A DNA stretch of 64,000 bases. Source: Tritrichomonas musculus. Its lineage: Eukaryota; Parabasalia; Tritrichomonadida; Tritrichomonadidae. The DNA lies in contig JAPFFF010000012.1 in the NCBI GenBank assembly GCA_039105265.1, positions 4,340,001 through 4,404,000 of the forward strand, given 5' to 3'. The notes below the pieces were generated by a model. It saw nothing but the letters and a program-made list of their open reading frames with translations, was not told where the DNA came from and searched no databases. Both the position numbers and the translations under genes were made by a program. This document shows, one piece after another, positions 28,601 to 38,092 of the stretch; positions within the stretch are counted from its first letter, which is position 1, and each line of letters starts with the position of its first letter.

Positions 28601-31392
28601 TATTTCTGAAGAAGTCGACTGTATCTGTCAATGAACATTTGAAGATTGTTGTGCTGATTGTCAATCTTCATTAATGGCTCAAGAAACTTTGTCATATACC
28701 AAAGTTGTCCTGGAATATGAGCTTCAGTATTCTTGAAGTAATGGCCTCTTGTTTCATGAACAGTTGTTAATGTAAAGTCAATTGCTTCAATTATAAAGTC
28801 AACCCAATTAAACTTCTTCTCTTTAATCAGATACATTAAAGGGGTTTCATTGAAAAAGTGGAATGAAAAACTAAGATACTTTTTGATTGGATAAAAAGGC
28901 TTGCTTTTCTTATCATATGAACCTTTATAGATTATTCTTTGAAGTTGCTTCCTTAACGATATATAGTGAAGAATTAAAGAACTTCCCATCTTCACCTTGA
29001 AAAGTCTATCGGAGACCAATGTACCAATCAAATCAATCAACTTTTTCATTGGTTCAACTTCAAATTCACACAAACCTTTATAAAACATCTCTTCGTCATA
29101 GCCAGTGACAACAATTGAGCAGCACCTTCGAAGACCATCTCCGTATTGAATGAAATCTTGAATCCACTGGAAAAGTTCAATGCTGTTTTCAGGCTCTTTC
29201 GCTAGAAAGGCTGAATGAAAAGCAGCCTTCATAACCGTGATGAACTTCTTCCGATTCAGTGGAGTCATCTGAGTTAGATCGGGATCAGGATCAGGCCCTG
29301 GATGATGTGGACAATTGCCAGAAGGCTTCCAAAAGTCGGGATCACCACAATCACAGTTTCCGCCTCCACTTCCGCCCAGCAAGTATGAGTGATGAGTGTC
29401 GTGCTTTCCGGCCAGATAGCAAGGAATGCATATGCAGCTGTTGTCTTGTAATTGGCAATCAAGGCACCGTGCAGACAGCATTGTTTTTGTCCATGACACA
29501 ATGCAGCAGTTTGACTTCTGTGTTTTCTTGACATCTTCGAGGAACTCTTGATATGTCTTGAAGTCAGGCATCATAAGGTAGTTCTCGGCCTCTTTGATAC
29601 CGATTTTCGGAGACCTTGAAAAAGCCAGTAAAAGAATTTTGAATTGATTTTCATCGACATCTTCAATATCGTTAACATTCTTCATTTCAACCACCTTTTG
29701 GTGATTTGCTAAAAAGGTGTCACTTTTTGGACAACCGTTTTTCTTAGCCATTTGGAAGTACTTGTCTGCTTCCTTGTAATCAACAGCAACGCCTTTGCCT
29801 TTGAAGTACAGCTTGCCGATCTCGTACTGCGCTTCTGCATTGCCCGCTGAAGCCGCCTTGTCGAAGTACTTCTTGGCGTCTTGGAACTTGGACTGCTTCT
29901 TCTTGATCTTCCCATAAAAAAGTGAATACCTGGCGTCACTTTTCTTAAGGGCTTTCTTAACGTACTTCTTGGCCTTGCTAAGGTCTTGCGGGATGATTTT
30001 CCCATCAATGAAAAGGCGCAACGAATAGGAATCTGAATCGACAAATCCTTTTGAAAGCGACTTTTTGAGATAGCTGACGCCAAGATCTGTCTTCTGTGGA
30101 AATTCATTGCTCCCTTCAATCAGGCTCTTCCCAACGAGAAACTGCTTTTCAGGGTCCTTTTCGGCCCCCTGGACAAGAAGTTGGCAACTCTTGCTTAAAT
30201 TAGAAAATTCTTGCTTGGGATACAATGATATCTTGTCTGGTGAAATTTTGATGTCGGTTAAGGCCAAATTGGGATCGGTTTTTCGACGATGGCTATGATG
30301 ATGATTTGTATCTGAATCTTTAGATGCTTTAAAGAAATGCATGCTGGATCGTCTGGAATTCTTCGCATCGACCGCTTTGATGTCAACTTTTATAATCTTC
30401 AATTTCCTTTTCTTCATATATTCATCAGGATTGATATATATTTTTTGTGGGCTATTTGTACTTTGGAATTGATTGATATAGTCTATATAAGCGTAATATT
30501 TGTCTTTCTCCATCAAATCTGAAAGAAATTCTTCATTTGTGGAGAGCTCATTTACTATTTGCTCAAATGAAGGACGATCTGTTGGATTTTGCGACCAACA
30601 GCGGGAAATTAAATCTTTGTATGCATTTGGTACAAATGAATTGAACAGAGGACGATCTCCTTGAACAACTTTTTGGGGGATTGTTGATAATTCGAGGTTC
30701 TTAAATGGAATCTCGTTGGTTATTATTTCGTATACGATATATGCAAAAGAATAGACATCACTTTTTTCAGAATATGTACCTTCAGTCAAGTCATGAGCAT
30801 TAATAATTTCGGGTGCGATATAAAATGCCGTACTATTTTGGTCTGGATTCGGTTGAATTGTCATGCTGTAGGTTAATTCATGTAAAGTTTTGATTCTGAA
30901 ATCTCCAACTTTTGGATATAAAAATTCGTCTAAAAGAATGTTACCTAGCCTCAAATCATGATGAATTATATTTTTTGAATGCATAAATGCCATGCATGAA
31001 GCAATTCCAAAAATACAAATTAGTTTTTGAGTGTCATCCCATCCTTGAATCGATAGACCTTTTCGTTCAAGCTTAATAATGTTATCTAATGATCCATTTA
31101 AAGCATATTCAGAAATAATTACTGGGTTTGGTTGGCCCTTAAAATTTGTTGGGCTAAAACCAATAAATTTTAGCAATGAAGGATAGTTAATTTGTGTCAT
31201 TATATTAATTTCTCGCGAAATTGAATGAATTTGTTCTGCAGAATTTTGATCAGTTGGCTTAAGTGGTTCTTTTGCTGCATATATCTTTTTGGTTTTTTTT
31301 TCGGTAATTTTAAATACAGCGTTAAATCTACCTTCTCCAATTTTTCCTAAAATTTCAAATTTACTTAAATCGGTATCATCCCTTAAAGACAT
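25660..31392 (-). CDS. Protein kinase-Sel1-UBR-type E3 ubiquitin ligase fusion, 1,910 residues
   Basis: One uninterrupted frame; I choose the ATG at 31392 over the preceding GTG. Residues 12-290 are a protein kinase domain: IGEGRFNAVFK, YAAKEP (Lys about 40), HHDLRLGNILLD (about 146) and GDFRIK (about 165). Residues about 398-565 are Sel1-like helical repeats (AEAQYEIGKLYFKGKGVAVDY). Residues about 627-702 are a UBR box: Cys/His-rich, with CLDC, CIPCYLAGKHDTHHSYLLGG, GGGNCDCGDPDFWKPSGNC and HHPG. An Asp/Glu stretch lies near 1458. Residues 1500-1590 resemble the UBR RING (CEVCQ, CSHPVHFKCC, YKCMIDRGERNCLLPFFP), and the C-terminus ends with the UBR cap pattern (DQFGDTDRGFKRGAILSLSRDRLENAL). 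UBR ligases bind N-degrons and ubiquitinate proteins. The kinase and Sel1 modules are known together in trichomonads, but joined to a complete UBR ligase is unusual. DFG is DFR, so kinase activity is uncertain. Confidence 0.85.
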   Translation of the reverse strand: MSLRDDTDLSKFEILGKIGEGRFNAVFKITEKKTKKIYAAKEPLKPTDQNSAEQIHSISREINIMTQINYPSLLKFIGFSPTNFKGQPNPVIISEYALNGSLDNIIKLERKGLSIQGWDDTQKLICIFGIASCMAFMHSKNIIHHDLRLGNILLDEFLYPKVGDFRIKTLHELTYSMTIQPNPDQNSTAFYIAPEIINAHDLTEGTYSEKSDVYSFAYIVYEIITNEIPFKNLELSTIPQKVVQGDRPLFNSFVPNAYKDLISRCWSQNPTDRPSFEQIVNELSTNEEFLSDLMEKDKYYAYIDYINQFQSTNSPQKIYINPDEYMKKRKLKIIKVDIKAVDAKNSRRSSMHFFKASKDSDTNHHHSHRRKTDPNLALTDIKISPDKISLYPKQEFSNLSKSCQLLVQGAEKDPEKQFLVGKSLIEGSNEFPQKTDLGVSYLKKSLSKGFVDSDSYSLRLFIDGKIIPQDLSKAKKYVKKALKKSDARYSLFYGKIKKKQSKFQDAKKYFDKAASAGNAEAQYEIGKLYFKGKGVAVDYKEADKYFQMAKKNGCPKSDTFLANHQKVVEMKNVNDIEDVDENQFKILLLAFSRSPKIGIKEAENYLMMPDFKTYQEFLEDVKKTQKSNCCIVSWTKTMLSARCLDCQLQDNSCICIPCYLAGKHDTHHSYLLGGSGGGNCDCGDPDFWKPSGNCPHHPGPDPDPDLTQMTPLNRKKFITVMKAAFHSAFLAKEPENSIELFQWIQDFIQYGDGLRRCCSIVVTGYDEEMFYKGLCEFEVEPMKKLIDLIGTLVSDRLFKVKMGSSLILHYISLRKQLQRIIYKGSYDKKSKPFYPIKKYLSFSFHFFNETPLMYLIKEKKFNWVDFIIEAIDFTLTTVHETRGHYFKNTEAHIPGQLWYMTKFLEPLMKIDNQHNNLQMFIDRYSRLLQKYEASFVFTFANQNPRLQHSGFTYLNLSIYLFSINCIFCSMFDSSAKNKVFSISETFSALVDYLTSERDLKAASIFGSVNPKPISMLLPLHHLFYCLLSSQQKPEDVIAKECKKKKIDLQTFCSLTSIYPLRFMTTLFVPQLFGHLERDIFRCIEYSIEQPEDIFNIFFGLYQTLLAIAPNKNQLIENAALTMGVFANEDEIPSLDNIDISDVTQLRDFFMKFELIKEIHFEFAIFIMSVLTDRSIITFDKILFKRLRVISLLMINKPNAIDIENFVNDKISNPLFGDDLSSYAERVITSNGSYFRLKNESEFAPFFPLITGSQRLKIFNKYEDKLIPQIDNAALPHGLSFQSCFRSPLFITLMYICLKSKNKLSETQVGLSMFISAIKNGPKYDPSSFTKSSKVVFIEGEKLVDIYHELSNVLKNPSINFSTIKIKMGDDDEATSILELVESNQRIGYEAIKKANLPIKLDIAEQDDEEIQREKKEKAAKLRSQIMKDYKAKRDIFTLGGTSLMQTKKINEQEDENEDDDDDDDESPKIIDETEDDDYNQLMTTVSMRTSMKLNPSDAKPLCEVCQNAESSDIVGFPCLSIPCLFPSLIHNSLHNLQIPLDDMKTVYQLSICSHPVHFKCCHDLQGDRTTYKCMIDRGERNCLLPFFPRARGNIFECSQSSDMKDAIKDFMTKAFNIDKIDDPLLPLKSFIGIVLMTEVRHRSRPEVLDSSCVSTLLRNLLLTLYFYYNDNESDEEYQTEDPLLKLTLNIISSKTPKSDFTRFVREISGPLEDDYLYEFLRRAAIIDDFALKDQLLQQKDELIDWDELLAFEVLAERYGIDQDKVKSIELPIYETIPLAERFVGLYQPPYNLEIFDISIVRFVDLLTGKVVAFSRDGKFKENPNLPLLQNYVKQYYNGGMAMFLGLTGPNASDLIFSCHSLKKLFNQDGFYIDQFGDTDRGFKRGAILSLSRDRLENALDKLLSGDVLLY

Positions 31393-32180
31393 CACTAAAT
31401 ATAAAATTTAAAATTTTTATGACATAAAAAATTTTTGAAATAAAAAAGCGTAATTATATTGATTTAAAAGCATTTTTTTAGAATAATTTAATTTTAATAA
31501 TTTTTTATAATAATTATAAATATGTTTAAAAAAATATTTCTAATAAAAATATAAAATTTTACAAGTTATAGGCTATTTTTAACCAAAAAGTTTTTTAATG
31601 AAATTTTGATTTCATCATTTAAAAAGTTCTCTTTTTGAATTAAAAACACTTACTTATATGATTTAATTATTTTCTGAATATTTACTCAGGAAAACATCAA
31701 TATAAAGTATTTTTTAGATTGATAATTGTCTATAATAAATAAAAATATAATATGAATTTTAATTGTATCTCTTTTAATTGGCAATCATCTAACTTGAGAT
31801 AAATATTTGATTTTACATAATTATATGATATTTTTATTTCAAGAAATATCTACATATATTATTTTAATTGTTTATTTATTTTAATTCTATATAATCAATT
31901 GATAAACTGGTAGTTGTTAAAGTTATCGACTTTTGAGAAGAGAAAAATGTTTTTATTAAAAAGTTTCATTTTATTCTTCAAAACGGTTTTTTATATGATA
32001 TGTTACATTTAATAATTTAATGTTTATCATTAAATAAATTCAAATTGCTAACAAAATGTAACTTCCATCAAATTTTGCTTTTTGAATATTTAAATATTAG
32101 GAATTTTTCAATTTACTTGAGCATTTATTGTTTCAAAATTTTGATAAAAAAAAAAAATAAAATTTTATAAAAGAGAAAAG
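31393..32180. promoter_or_regulatory. Divergent promoter region between two kinase genes
   Basis: About 790 bp between the divergent starts of the kinase-UBR gene and casein kinase 1. Very AT-rich. I see no repeat, RNA gene or coding trace, and no motif that I can firmly call an initiator. Confidence 0.4.
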
Positions 32181-33527
32181 ATGGAGATTATTGTTGGAAA
32201 TCGTTTTACAATTTCGCGACGAATTGGAGGTGGTAGTTTCGGAGATATTTTTTGTGGTACCGATATGCAGAAGAAAAAAGAAGTTGCAATCAAGCTCGAA
32301 CCAAGTCGTACAAAATCTCCACAACTTGAACTTGAACATAAGATCTACAAAATCCTCGAGGGTGGCGTTTGTGTTCCGCACGTTTATTGGTATGGAAGTG
32401 AGTCAAAATATAATATTTTGGTGATGGATCGACTTAGTACTTCATTAGAAGATATTTTTGAACGCCGCAAATCAACATTCTCTTTAAAAACGGTTTTGAT
32501 GCTTGCAGATCAAATGCTATCGTGCATTGAGTTTGTACATAAAAGAAATTTAGTTCACCGTGATATTAAGCCAGATAATTTTATGATGGGAACTGCAACA
32601 AATATCAACCAAGTTTATATTATCGATTTTGGTTTATCAAAAAGATTCCAGGATCCAAAAACTCATGCCCATATCAAAATGAGTGAAAGTAGTTCATTAA
32701 CAGGAACAGCCAGATATGCATCGATTAATGCAATGCAAGGAAAAGAACAATCAAGGCGCGATGACTTAGAATCTTTAGGGTATGTGTGGCTCTATTTTTT
32801 ACGAGGTTCATTACCTTGGTCTGGAATACCTGCCAAAACAACCGAAGAAAAAATGAAAAAAATTACAGATGTTAAAAAATCAACTTCTTTAACCACATTG
32901 TGCAAAGGTTTCCCCAACGAATTTGTGACATATCTTGATACTGTAAAAAGACTTCGATTTACTGAGGAACCAAATTATGCAGAATATAGAAGAATGTTTA
33001 GAGATCTATTTATACGAGAAGGATATGTATATGATTGCGTTTATGATTGGTCAGAAAATGCTCCACGTATTCCTCCAGCTAGAAGAGCTAGGCCTCCTCT
33101 TGGTTTTCCACCACAACCACAACCGCGAACGCAGCCTCCTTCTACTGCTAATTCACCTAGAGAATCTTCAGATATGAGGAAGCAGTCAATTTTAGATAAT
33201 CCAAGATTAAACGTCCGTAAACCTTATGTTAATGAAGTTAATATAAACAGTCCTAACCTTACCTTAGGTACAAATATTAACATAAGTACTGCAAATTTTA
33301 ATGGGCAAAGTAATCGTCCTTATCAACGTGGAAGGCAGCCAGCTTATGCGGTATCAAATCCTCATTTCAAACTAGTTCCAAAACCCCCTGCTCATCCTCC
33401 TGGAAGAACAGCTGCGGCATCGCCAAAAAGAACAAACCGAAAACCGAAAGATCAAACTGGCAACCAAAGTCCTGCTCGAACTTTACTTCCAACAATAGAT
33501 CATAAACGTGAATCAAGCTTGTTCTAA
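32181..33527 (+). CDS. Casein kinase 1 family protein kinase, 448 residues
   Basis: The ATG follows a purine-rich leader. The kinase domain spans residues 9-285: glycine loop RIGGGSFGDIFCGTD, VAIKLEP with the ATP-anchoring Lys, HRDIKPDNFMMG (about 127), IDFGLSKRF (about 150), and the CK1-specific segment LTGTARYASINAMQG with RRDDLESLGYVWLYFLRGSLPW in place of the usual APE motif. All catalytic residues are present, so an active Ser/Thr kinase is likely. Residues from about 300 form a Pro/Arg/Asn-rich disordered tail with PPQPQPRTQPPS, which probably sets localisation or autoinhibition as in other CK1 proteins. CK1 kinases phosphorylate primed or acidic sites in many processes; the specific role here cannot be read. 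It diverges from the kinase-UBR gene. Confidence 0.92.
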   Translation: MEIIVGNRFTISRRIGGGSFGDIFCGTDMQKKKEVAIKLEPSRTKSPQLELEHKIYKILEGGVCVPHVYWYGSESKYNILVMDRLSTSLEDIFERRKSTFSLKTVLMLADQMLSCIEFVHKRNLVHRDIKPDNFMMGTATNINQVYIIDFGLSKRFQDPKTHAHIKMSESSSLTGTARYASINAMQGKEQSRRDDLESLGYVWLYFLRGSLPWSGIPAKTTEEKMKKITDVKKSTSLTTLCKGFPNEFVTYLDTVKRLRFTEEPNYAEYRRMFRDLFIREGYVYDCVYDWSENAPRIPPARRARPPLGFPPQPQPRTQPPSTANSPRESSDMRKQSILDNPRLNVRKPYVNEVNINSPNLTLGTNINISTANFNGQSNRPYQRGRQPAYAVSNPHFKLVPKPPAHPPGRTAAASPKRTNRKPKDQTGNQSPARTLLPTIDHKRESSLF

Positions 33528-33966
33528 TATATTAGTTACCAATTTTTGTTATAAATTGGCCAAGTTTATCTTCTTTCAAAAAAAAAAAAGAAAAGAAAAG
33601 AAAAAAGGGGAAAACGTATAGGTATGAAGCAAAAAAGGCGTAAGATCGTTTATTTTAACAATTTTGTTTGAAGAATCAAATATATTTTGTTAGTTTGATA
33701 AAAAAATTGACTAGTAATATACTTATGTTTAACCTGATTTCAACGTATATTTTCACGAACTCATCATTTAAATATAGAAAATATTACTTTACAAAAAATT
33801 CAGATATCAAGAACTTTTTTTTTTTTAATTTTGTAAATGATTTTTTTTATGCATCTAAATATGTTTAATATTATATCATAAATGCAATAGTTGACCAATT
33901 GCTATATTGTTTGAATCAAGAAAACAAAATTTTACAAATTTTAGTCATTTATTTCCATATTTGAAA
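33528..33966. other. Intergenic region, nothing recognised
   Basis: AT-rich 3' flank of the casein kinase gene and 5' flank of the tRNA gene. It contains an A/G-rich run near 33580-33612. No coding trace. Confidence 0.5.
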
Positions 33967-34039
33967 GCCTGCGTAGCATAGTGGTTATTGCGTTCGCCTT
34001 GTAAGCGAAAGGTCGGCGGTCCGACTCCGCTCGTAGGCA
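33967..34039 (+). tRNA. tRNA-Thr (anticodon UGU)
   Basis: A 73-nt cloverleaf without intron. The acceptor GCCTGCG pairs with CGTAGGC (one G-U), discriminator A. D arm around GCATAGTGGTTATTGC. Anticodon stem TTCGC/GCGAA with loop CTTGTAA, giving anticodon TGT, which reads ACA Thr codons. T stem GGCGG/CCGCT with one G-U and loop TCCGACT, where the usual TTC is TCC. B-box-like GGTCCGACTCC supports pol III transcription. CCA is not encoded, as in eukaryotes. Confidence 0.93.
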
Positions 34040-34056
34040 TTTTTTTTTTTTTTTTT
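34040..34056 (+). terminator. RNA polymerase III terminator (T17)
   Basis: A run of 17 T starts directly after the tRNA discriminator base, a standard pol III stop signal. Confidence 0.85.
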
Positions 34057-34204
34057 AGTTTTTTTATTCTGAAATTATTTATAAGTCAATCACTTATTGA
34101 TCATTTCTTTTTTCTTTAGTGCCTATCCTCGAATAGGGCAATTAGTTTTATGTGCACCTGTTAGAACATTAATATCAAGGTTTATATCAAAATATTCGTG
34201 ATTA

Positions 34205-34675
34205 GACTTGTTATTTTGAGAATCGATATCAAAAACGTCACTTTTTTACATCTGATACTCGATTATCAGTTTACAAATCTGATATCGAGATTATCAAGAT
34301 ATCAGGTATGAAAAGTGATATGAAAATAATTGTAAACTTGATATCAATTACCGAGATCTCGAGATCTCAAACAGATTTATCTTTTTTTATTAATTGGTAT
34401 TTGTGATTTTAATAATATTTTAAAATATATAATATAATGTATTGATGTTTATTTTAAGATTAAAATCAAAAAAAAAACATTTTTTTTTTAAGAAATATTT
34501 GAGATTAAAATACGATCATATTTTTATCAAAAAGTTTAATTGAAAATTCTGATATCAAAAGCAGAGAAAAAAATTCTCGATCTCTGAAATCGATCTCGAG
34601 AATCTGTGTATATTTATGTATCGATATCAAAAAGTCAATCAATTATCGATCTCGAGAATCGGAGAATAACAAGTC
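34205..34675. mobile_element. TA-flanked MITE, 471 bp
   Basis: Flanked by TA (34203-34204 and 34676-34677). Ends GACTTGTTATT and AATAACAAGTC are perfect over 11 bp; the inverted similarity goes on imperfectly into ATTCTCGA-type sequence. The inside repeats GATATC and CGAGATCTCGAG phrases, and CGATCTCGAGAATC appears twice on the right side. TA target and no coding frame fit a Tc1/mariner- or pogo-derived MITE. It lies 150 bp past the tRNA gene. Confidence 0.75.
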
Positions 34676-34677
34676 TA

Positions 34678-35572
34678 CTCGTGATGAGCATATTTAATAG
34701 ATAATAATTTTTTTTTTTTTTTTTTCCTAAATGAATGTGAATATTATTGAACCTATTTAAATTTTTATTAGGTTGTTTAAATGAATTTAATGCATTCTTT
34801 ACATAAAGATGAGATGCATTTAATTAATTGAAATGTATTATGTAAATGAATATCGAATAACCAAAATAATAGGGATATTGATGCTTAAAAGATGGGATAC
34901 TAATAATTGAAGAAATCACAAATGCGTCTGTCCATACAAGAGAGGTTGATGAATATATCAGAACAACAAATAGAGAATATTCTCTATCATTTATATGATA
35001 AAACTAAAAAATAAAAAAAGAAATCACGTCTTTTTAATTCTCTTTGAAAAATGATTTGTATAAGGATATGCAGCGTTAAAAATCAATTGAAATGCAGTTT
35101 TAAATGCGACACAAATTGTTACTTTTTATATCACATCAATGGAGTCAGATAAAATGATAAATAACAAAAAAAAAAAAAAAAAAAAAAAAAAACAGCACCA
35201 TCACCACAAAGCTGTTTCGCGAGCATTTTTTAACAATCCTCCATCACTTAAAAATCACAAAAAACTACTACCTAATCTCATTATAAACACATTAAACAAT
35301 TTATGAATTAAAAAATCTTCTGTAGTGAAACGCCTGTTGAACGCCTTTTTGATGGATTAACTTTAAAATTTTGATTAATAAAGAAATTTTGTGGATGGTT
35401 TCCGTAGAGAAAATGTTTTAAAAGAAACAGAAATGAAATTTTTTTTACAAAATCAACTTTTATGGAAAAAAAAAAAAAAAAAAAAAACTTTAGCTTTTTT
35501 GAATTTTTACATTCACCATCTTGTTCTATAAAAGTGGTAGAAGTTAAAACATTTCACTTCTTATTAAACATA
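34678..35572. other. Non-coding stretch with poly-A tracts
   Basis: Contains A28 at 35166-35193, A22 at 35466-35487 and the palindrome AGAGAATATTCTCT near 34973. Between 35194 and 35360 a weak frame reads HHHHKAVSRAFFNNPPSLKN and may be a transposase fragment, but it is too short to assign. Confidence 0.4.
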
Positions 35573-35960
35573 ATGTCCAATTATGATTTTTCCTTTTTTT
35601 TTTTTTTTTTACACTTCTGTGTTCTTTGATCACGGTGAGTGATGAATGTGGCGAACTCTTTACCATCCAACCTTATGAATGCTACTAAAGTATATCTTGT
35701 TGATCTTACGCAGGCTTCTTTATCTTGATTGAAAGTCCACATATTTGGCGGAATACTGTCTGAGTATAAGCCAGTTTCGTCCATAGTATGTACTCTGCAT
35801 TTTCCTATATTTTCAGAACGAAGTTTTTTCTTTAAGTTTGATATAAAACTTTTTCATTTTCTTTGGTTTATCAATTGGGTCATTTTTTTGGTGCCTTTTT
35901 CTATTTAAAAGGTTATTTTTATTTTTATTATTATTTTTTTTAGCCATTTTACATAATGAG
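35573..35960 (-). pseudogene. DDE transposase fragment (pogo/Tc1-like)
   Basis: The main piece reads MDETGLYSDSIPPNMWTF, the first catalytic Asp segment of DDE_1-type transposases, then KEACVRSTRYTLVAFIRLDGKEF. Upstream, in another frame, a basic stretch beginning MAKKNNNKNKNN leads to LRSENIGKCRVH just before the Asp segment. The C-terminal half with the other two catalytic acids is missing; the end is a Lys-rich run encoded by a homopolymer. A truncated DNA-transposon copy, different from the family at 36097-37430. Confidence 0.65.
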
Positions 35961-36096
35961 TTATGGCTATTAACATTTTACAGCCATATGGTGAAAAAAA
36001 GCATTTGACATCATGAGATGAAATCGGAAGATTCTTTTATGTAAAAACTTATAATGTAAAGAGAATTAAAACTAGAGAAGTAGATCGAACATCAAA

Positions 36097-36360
36097 ATAA
36101 TGCGATTGGAAAATAACAAAATTGTCATTAATTACATTTATGAACAATTTCATGCACGTATGCCAGTTACATATGATGATATAGAATACTTTGTTGAAGA
36201 AAAAACTAACAAAGTTTTACAATAATCTGCATCATATAAGTTGATAAGGAGAATCAAACCACTGAAACAAGTTGATGGCAATCTGATGGACTCCAGAAGA
36301 ACATTCTTTTCTCCTGAAGCAATAGATGAATATTATGGTAAACTAGATAATCTACTTTAA
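36097..36360 (+). pseudogene. DDE transposase N-terminal fragment
   Basis: Translation from ATG near 36099 gives an HTH-type N-terminus (VINYIYEQFHARMPVTYDD) with one in-frame stop, then KPLKQVDGNLMDSRRTFFSP and IDEYYGKLDNLL. This resembles the N-terminal part of the DDE endonuclease family common in trichomonads. It stops where the catalytic domain should begin. Confidence 0.55.
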
Positions 36361-36779
36361 CTTTTTGAATATTTTTAAAAAAGTAACGAGTATACGTATT
36401 ATTCTTTGGTAAAAACGTTTTCCCCGACAACTATATCTCTTTTTCATTTTCGGATAATTTTTGTTTTCTGCCTTTTTCCTTATTTCTGCTATTTTGAGTT
36501 AAGACATCCATTTTTTTGTTTTTATAATTAGATAGAATCCGTCTTAAAAACTTTAAACTATGTAATGAATTTATTGGTATTTTAAGGATTTATTCACTAC
36601 CCTATAATATATAAAAAAAGAAAATTCTATTTATTATTTTAAGAGTTTTATTTCGATTGATGTAACTTCTTTTTGATTCATTTTATTATGGCGCTTTAAG
36701 ACTAAAATAAAAAAAAATCAATATTTTAAATGCAAGCATTATGCTGAAACACCCCTTACTATATACTGCAGAAGATGAC

Positions 36780-37430
36780 TGAGTTAAATGTTCAATAGAA
36801 TTGATTGATGAGTTTTATAATAATATGGAATCAATTCTATCTACAAGGGCTATTACAAGTTCATTTGTTATAAATTTAGATGAGGTAGGTTTAGCAGAAT
36901 GGCAAGACTTGGCAAATGTGACTGTTGTTGTGTTCATCAATATGTAACAGATGAGGACATCAACTTCCCATTGACTAGCAAGGCAAAAGGACATCTCTTC
37001 TTGTTGCATTTGCAGAAGATAGGAGTACTTTCACGTTTGCGGTTGTAATATCTAGAAAGACAGTTGAAACCGCGCTTTACGATTTAGGTTATACAATAGA
37101 TAAAATTTGTTATCGATATTCCGAATCAGTTTTTTTCCCAACTGAACTTTTTGAAAAGTGGGCATTTGAATACTTCTTTCCAGAAGTGAGAGAAAGAAGA
37201 AGAAAATACTGATATGAAATCCAATGCCTTTTAATATTGGATAGTTTTGGACCACAAGACTCAGATAATTATCTTGATGCATGCTTTATAGAAGGTATTA
37301 TTTCATTGTTTTTAGCACTTCACCCAAGCGTTCACACACAACCACCTAATATCTGCTTTTTCGGTTATACAGAAAGGGAAAATGACCATTCCTTATGTAG
37401 CTCGATCTGAAGCAATTAGAGTACGTCATT
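36780..37430 (+). pseudogene. DDE transposase catalytic-domain remnant
   Basis: Starts within IDEFYNNMESIL, the same place in the protein where the previous fragment ends, so it is a separate copy. Signals in order, in shifting frames: FVINLDEVGLAEWQDL (first Asp), TSLLVAFAEDRSTFTFAVVISRKTV in pieces, FPTELFEKWAFEYFFPEV, LLILDSFGPQDSDNYLD (second Asp) and a region near HPSVHTQPPN where the third acid would be expected. Several frameshifts and stops (for example near 36945 and 37210). A dead member of the trichomonad DDE superfamily. Confidence 0.65.
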
Positions 37431-37882
37431 GGGTTAATATTCAAAACAATTCATTTAATAAAAAACGAATTCATCTTTTAACTCTAAAATTTATTTTACA
37501 TTTCATATTGTATTTATTTTCATTTTTTACACCAATTAAATAATTTTGTGTATTGATTTTTGAATCCTTTAAAAACATGCTTATAAATTGTTTTAAATAC
37601 AAAAAATAATAAAATAAACTATTGGATTTTTATCTATAAGATTGGTGTGAAGTATTCCAATGCACAGCATTAAATAAGTATTTTTAAATCACATTCATAA
37701 TGCTTAGTATGTCAAATCCCATTCATATCCATTGCTCTTCAATTAAAAAAGCTTTTGGCACTTTTCTTCTTTATAAAAGCTGAATACGCATTTTTCATTC
37801 AAAAAGTGGACACCTTGCTGGTTAGGTAACAAGCAAGCCTTGCCAGAAAATATTACTCATATTTAATTGCAGAAAAAGTTAT
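37431..37882. other. Intergenic, nothing firm
   Basis: AT-rich. TTCAAAAAGTGGACA near 37800 matches a phrase of the inverted arms at 12.1-12.8 kb and may be another small piece of that transposon end. Confidence 0.35.
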
Positions 37883-38092
37883 AAACTAAGTTTTTTAATA
37901 TTCACGTTTCATTCAATTTAAAAGGATAATATCTTATTAAATAAACATTTATATATTTTATTTTTGATTTACCATATATATATTTTATTATATAAATTAT
38001 ATTTATAATAAAATTAATTTTGTAATATTTTTTAATTGAGATATATCGAAAAATAATTCTATCGGACGTGAAAATTTTCGAATTGAGTTTAA
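37883..38092 (+). repeat. 210-bp dispersed repeat, copy 1
   Basis: Matches 52381-52591 in reverse complement over its whole length with small gaps. Both ends carry TTCACGT in inverted order, so it may be a short MITE, but no clear target duplication is visible. Confidence 0.7.

Noticed and set aside
26384-30119. Several open frames antisense or out of frame to the kinase-UBR gene
   Set aside because: The less AT-rich composition of this gene makes chance frames longer; none has a recognisable domain.
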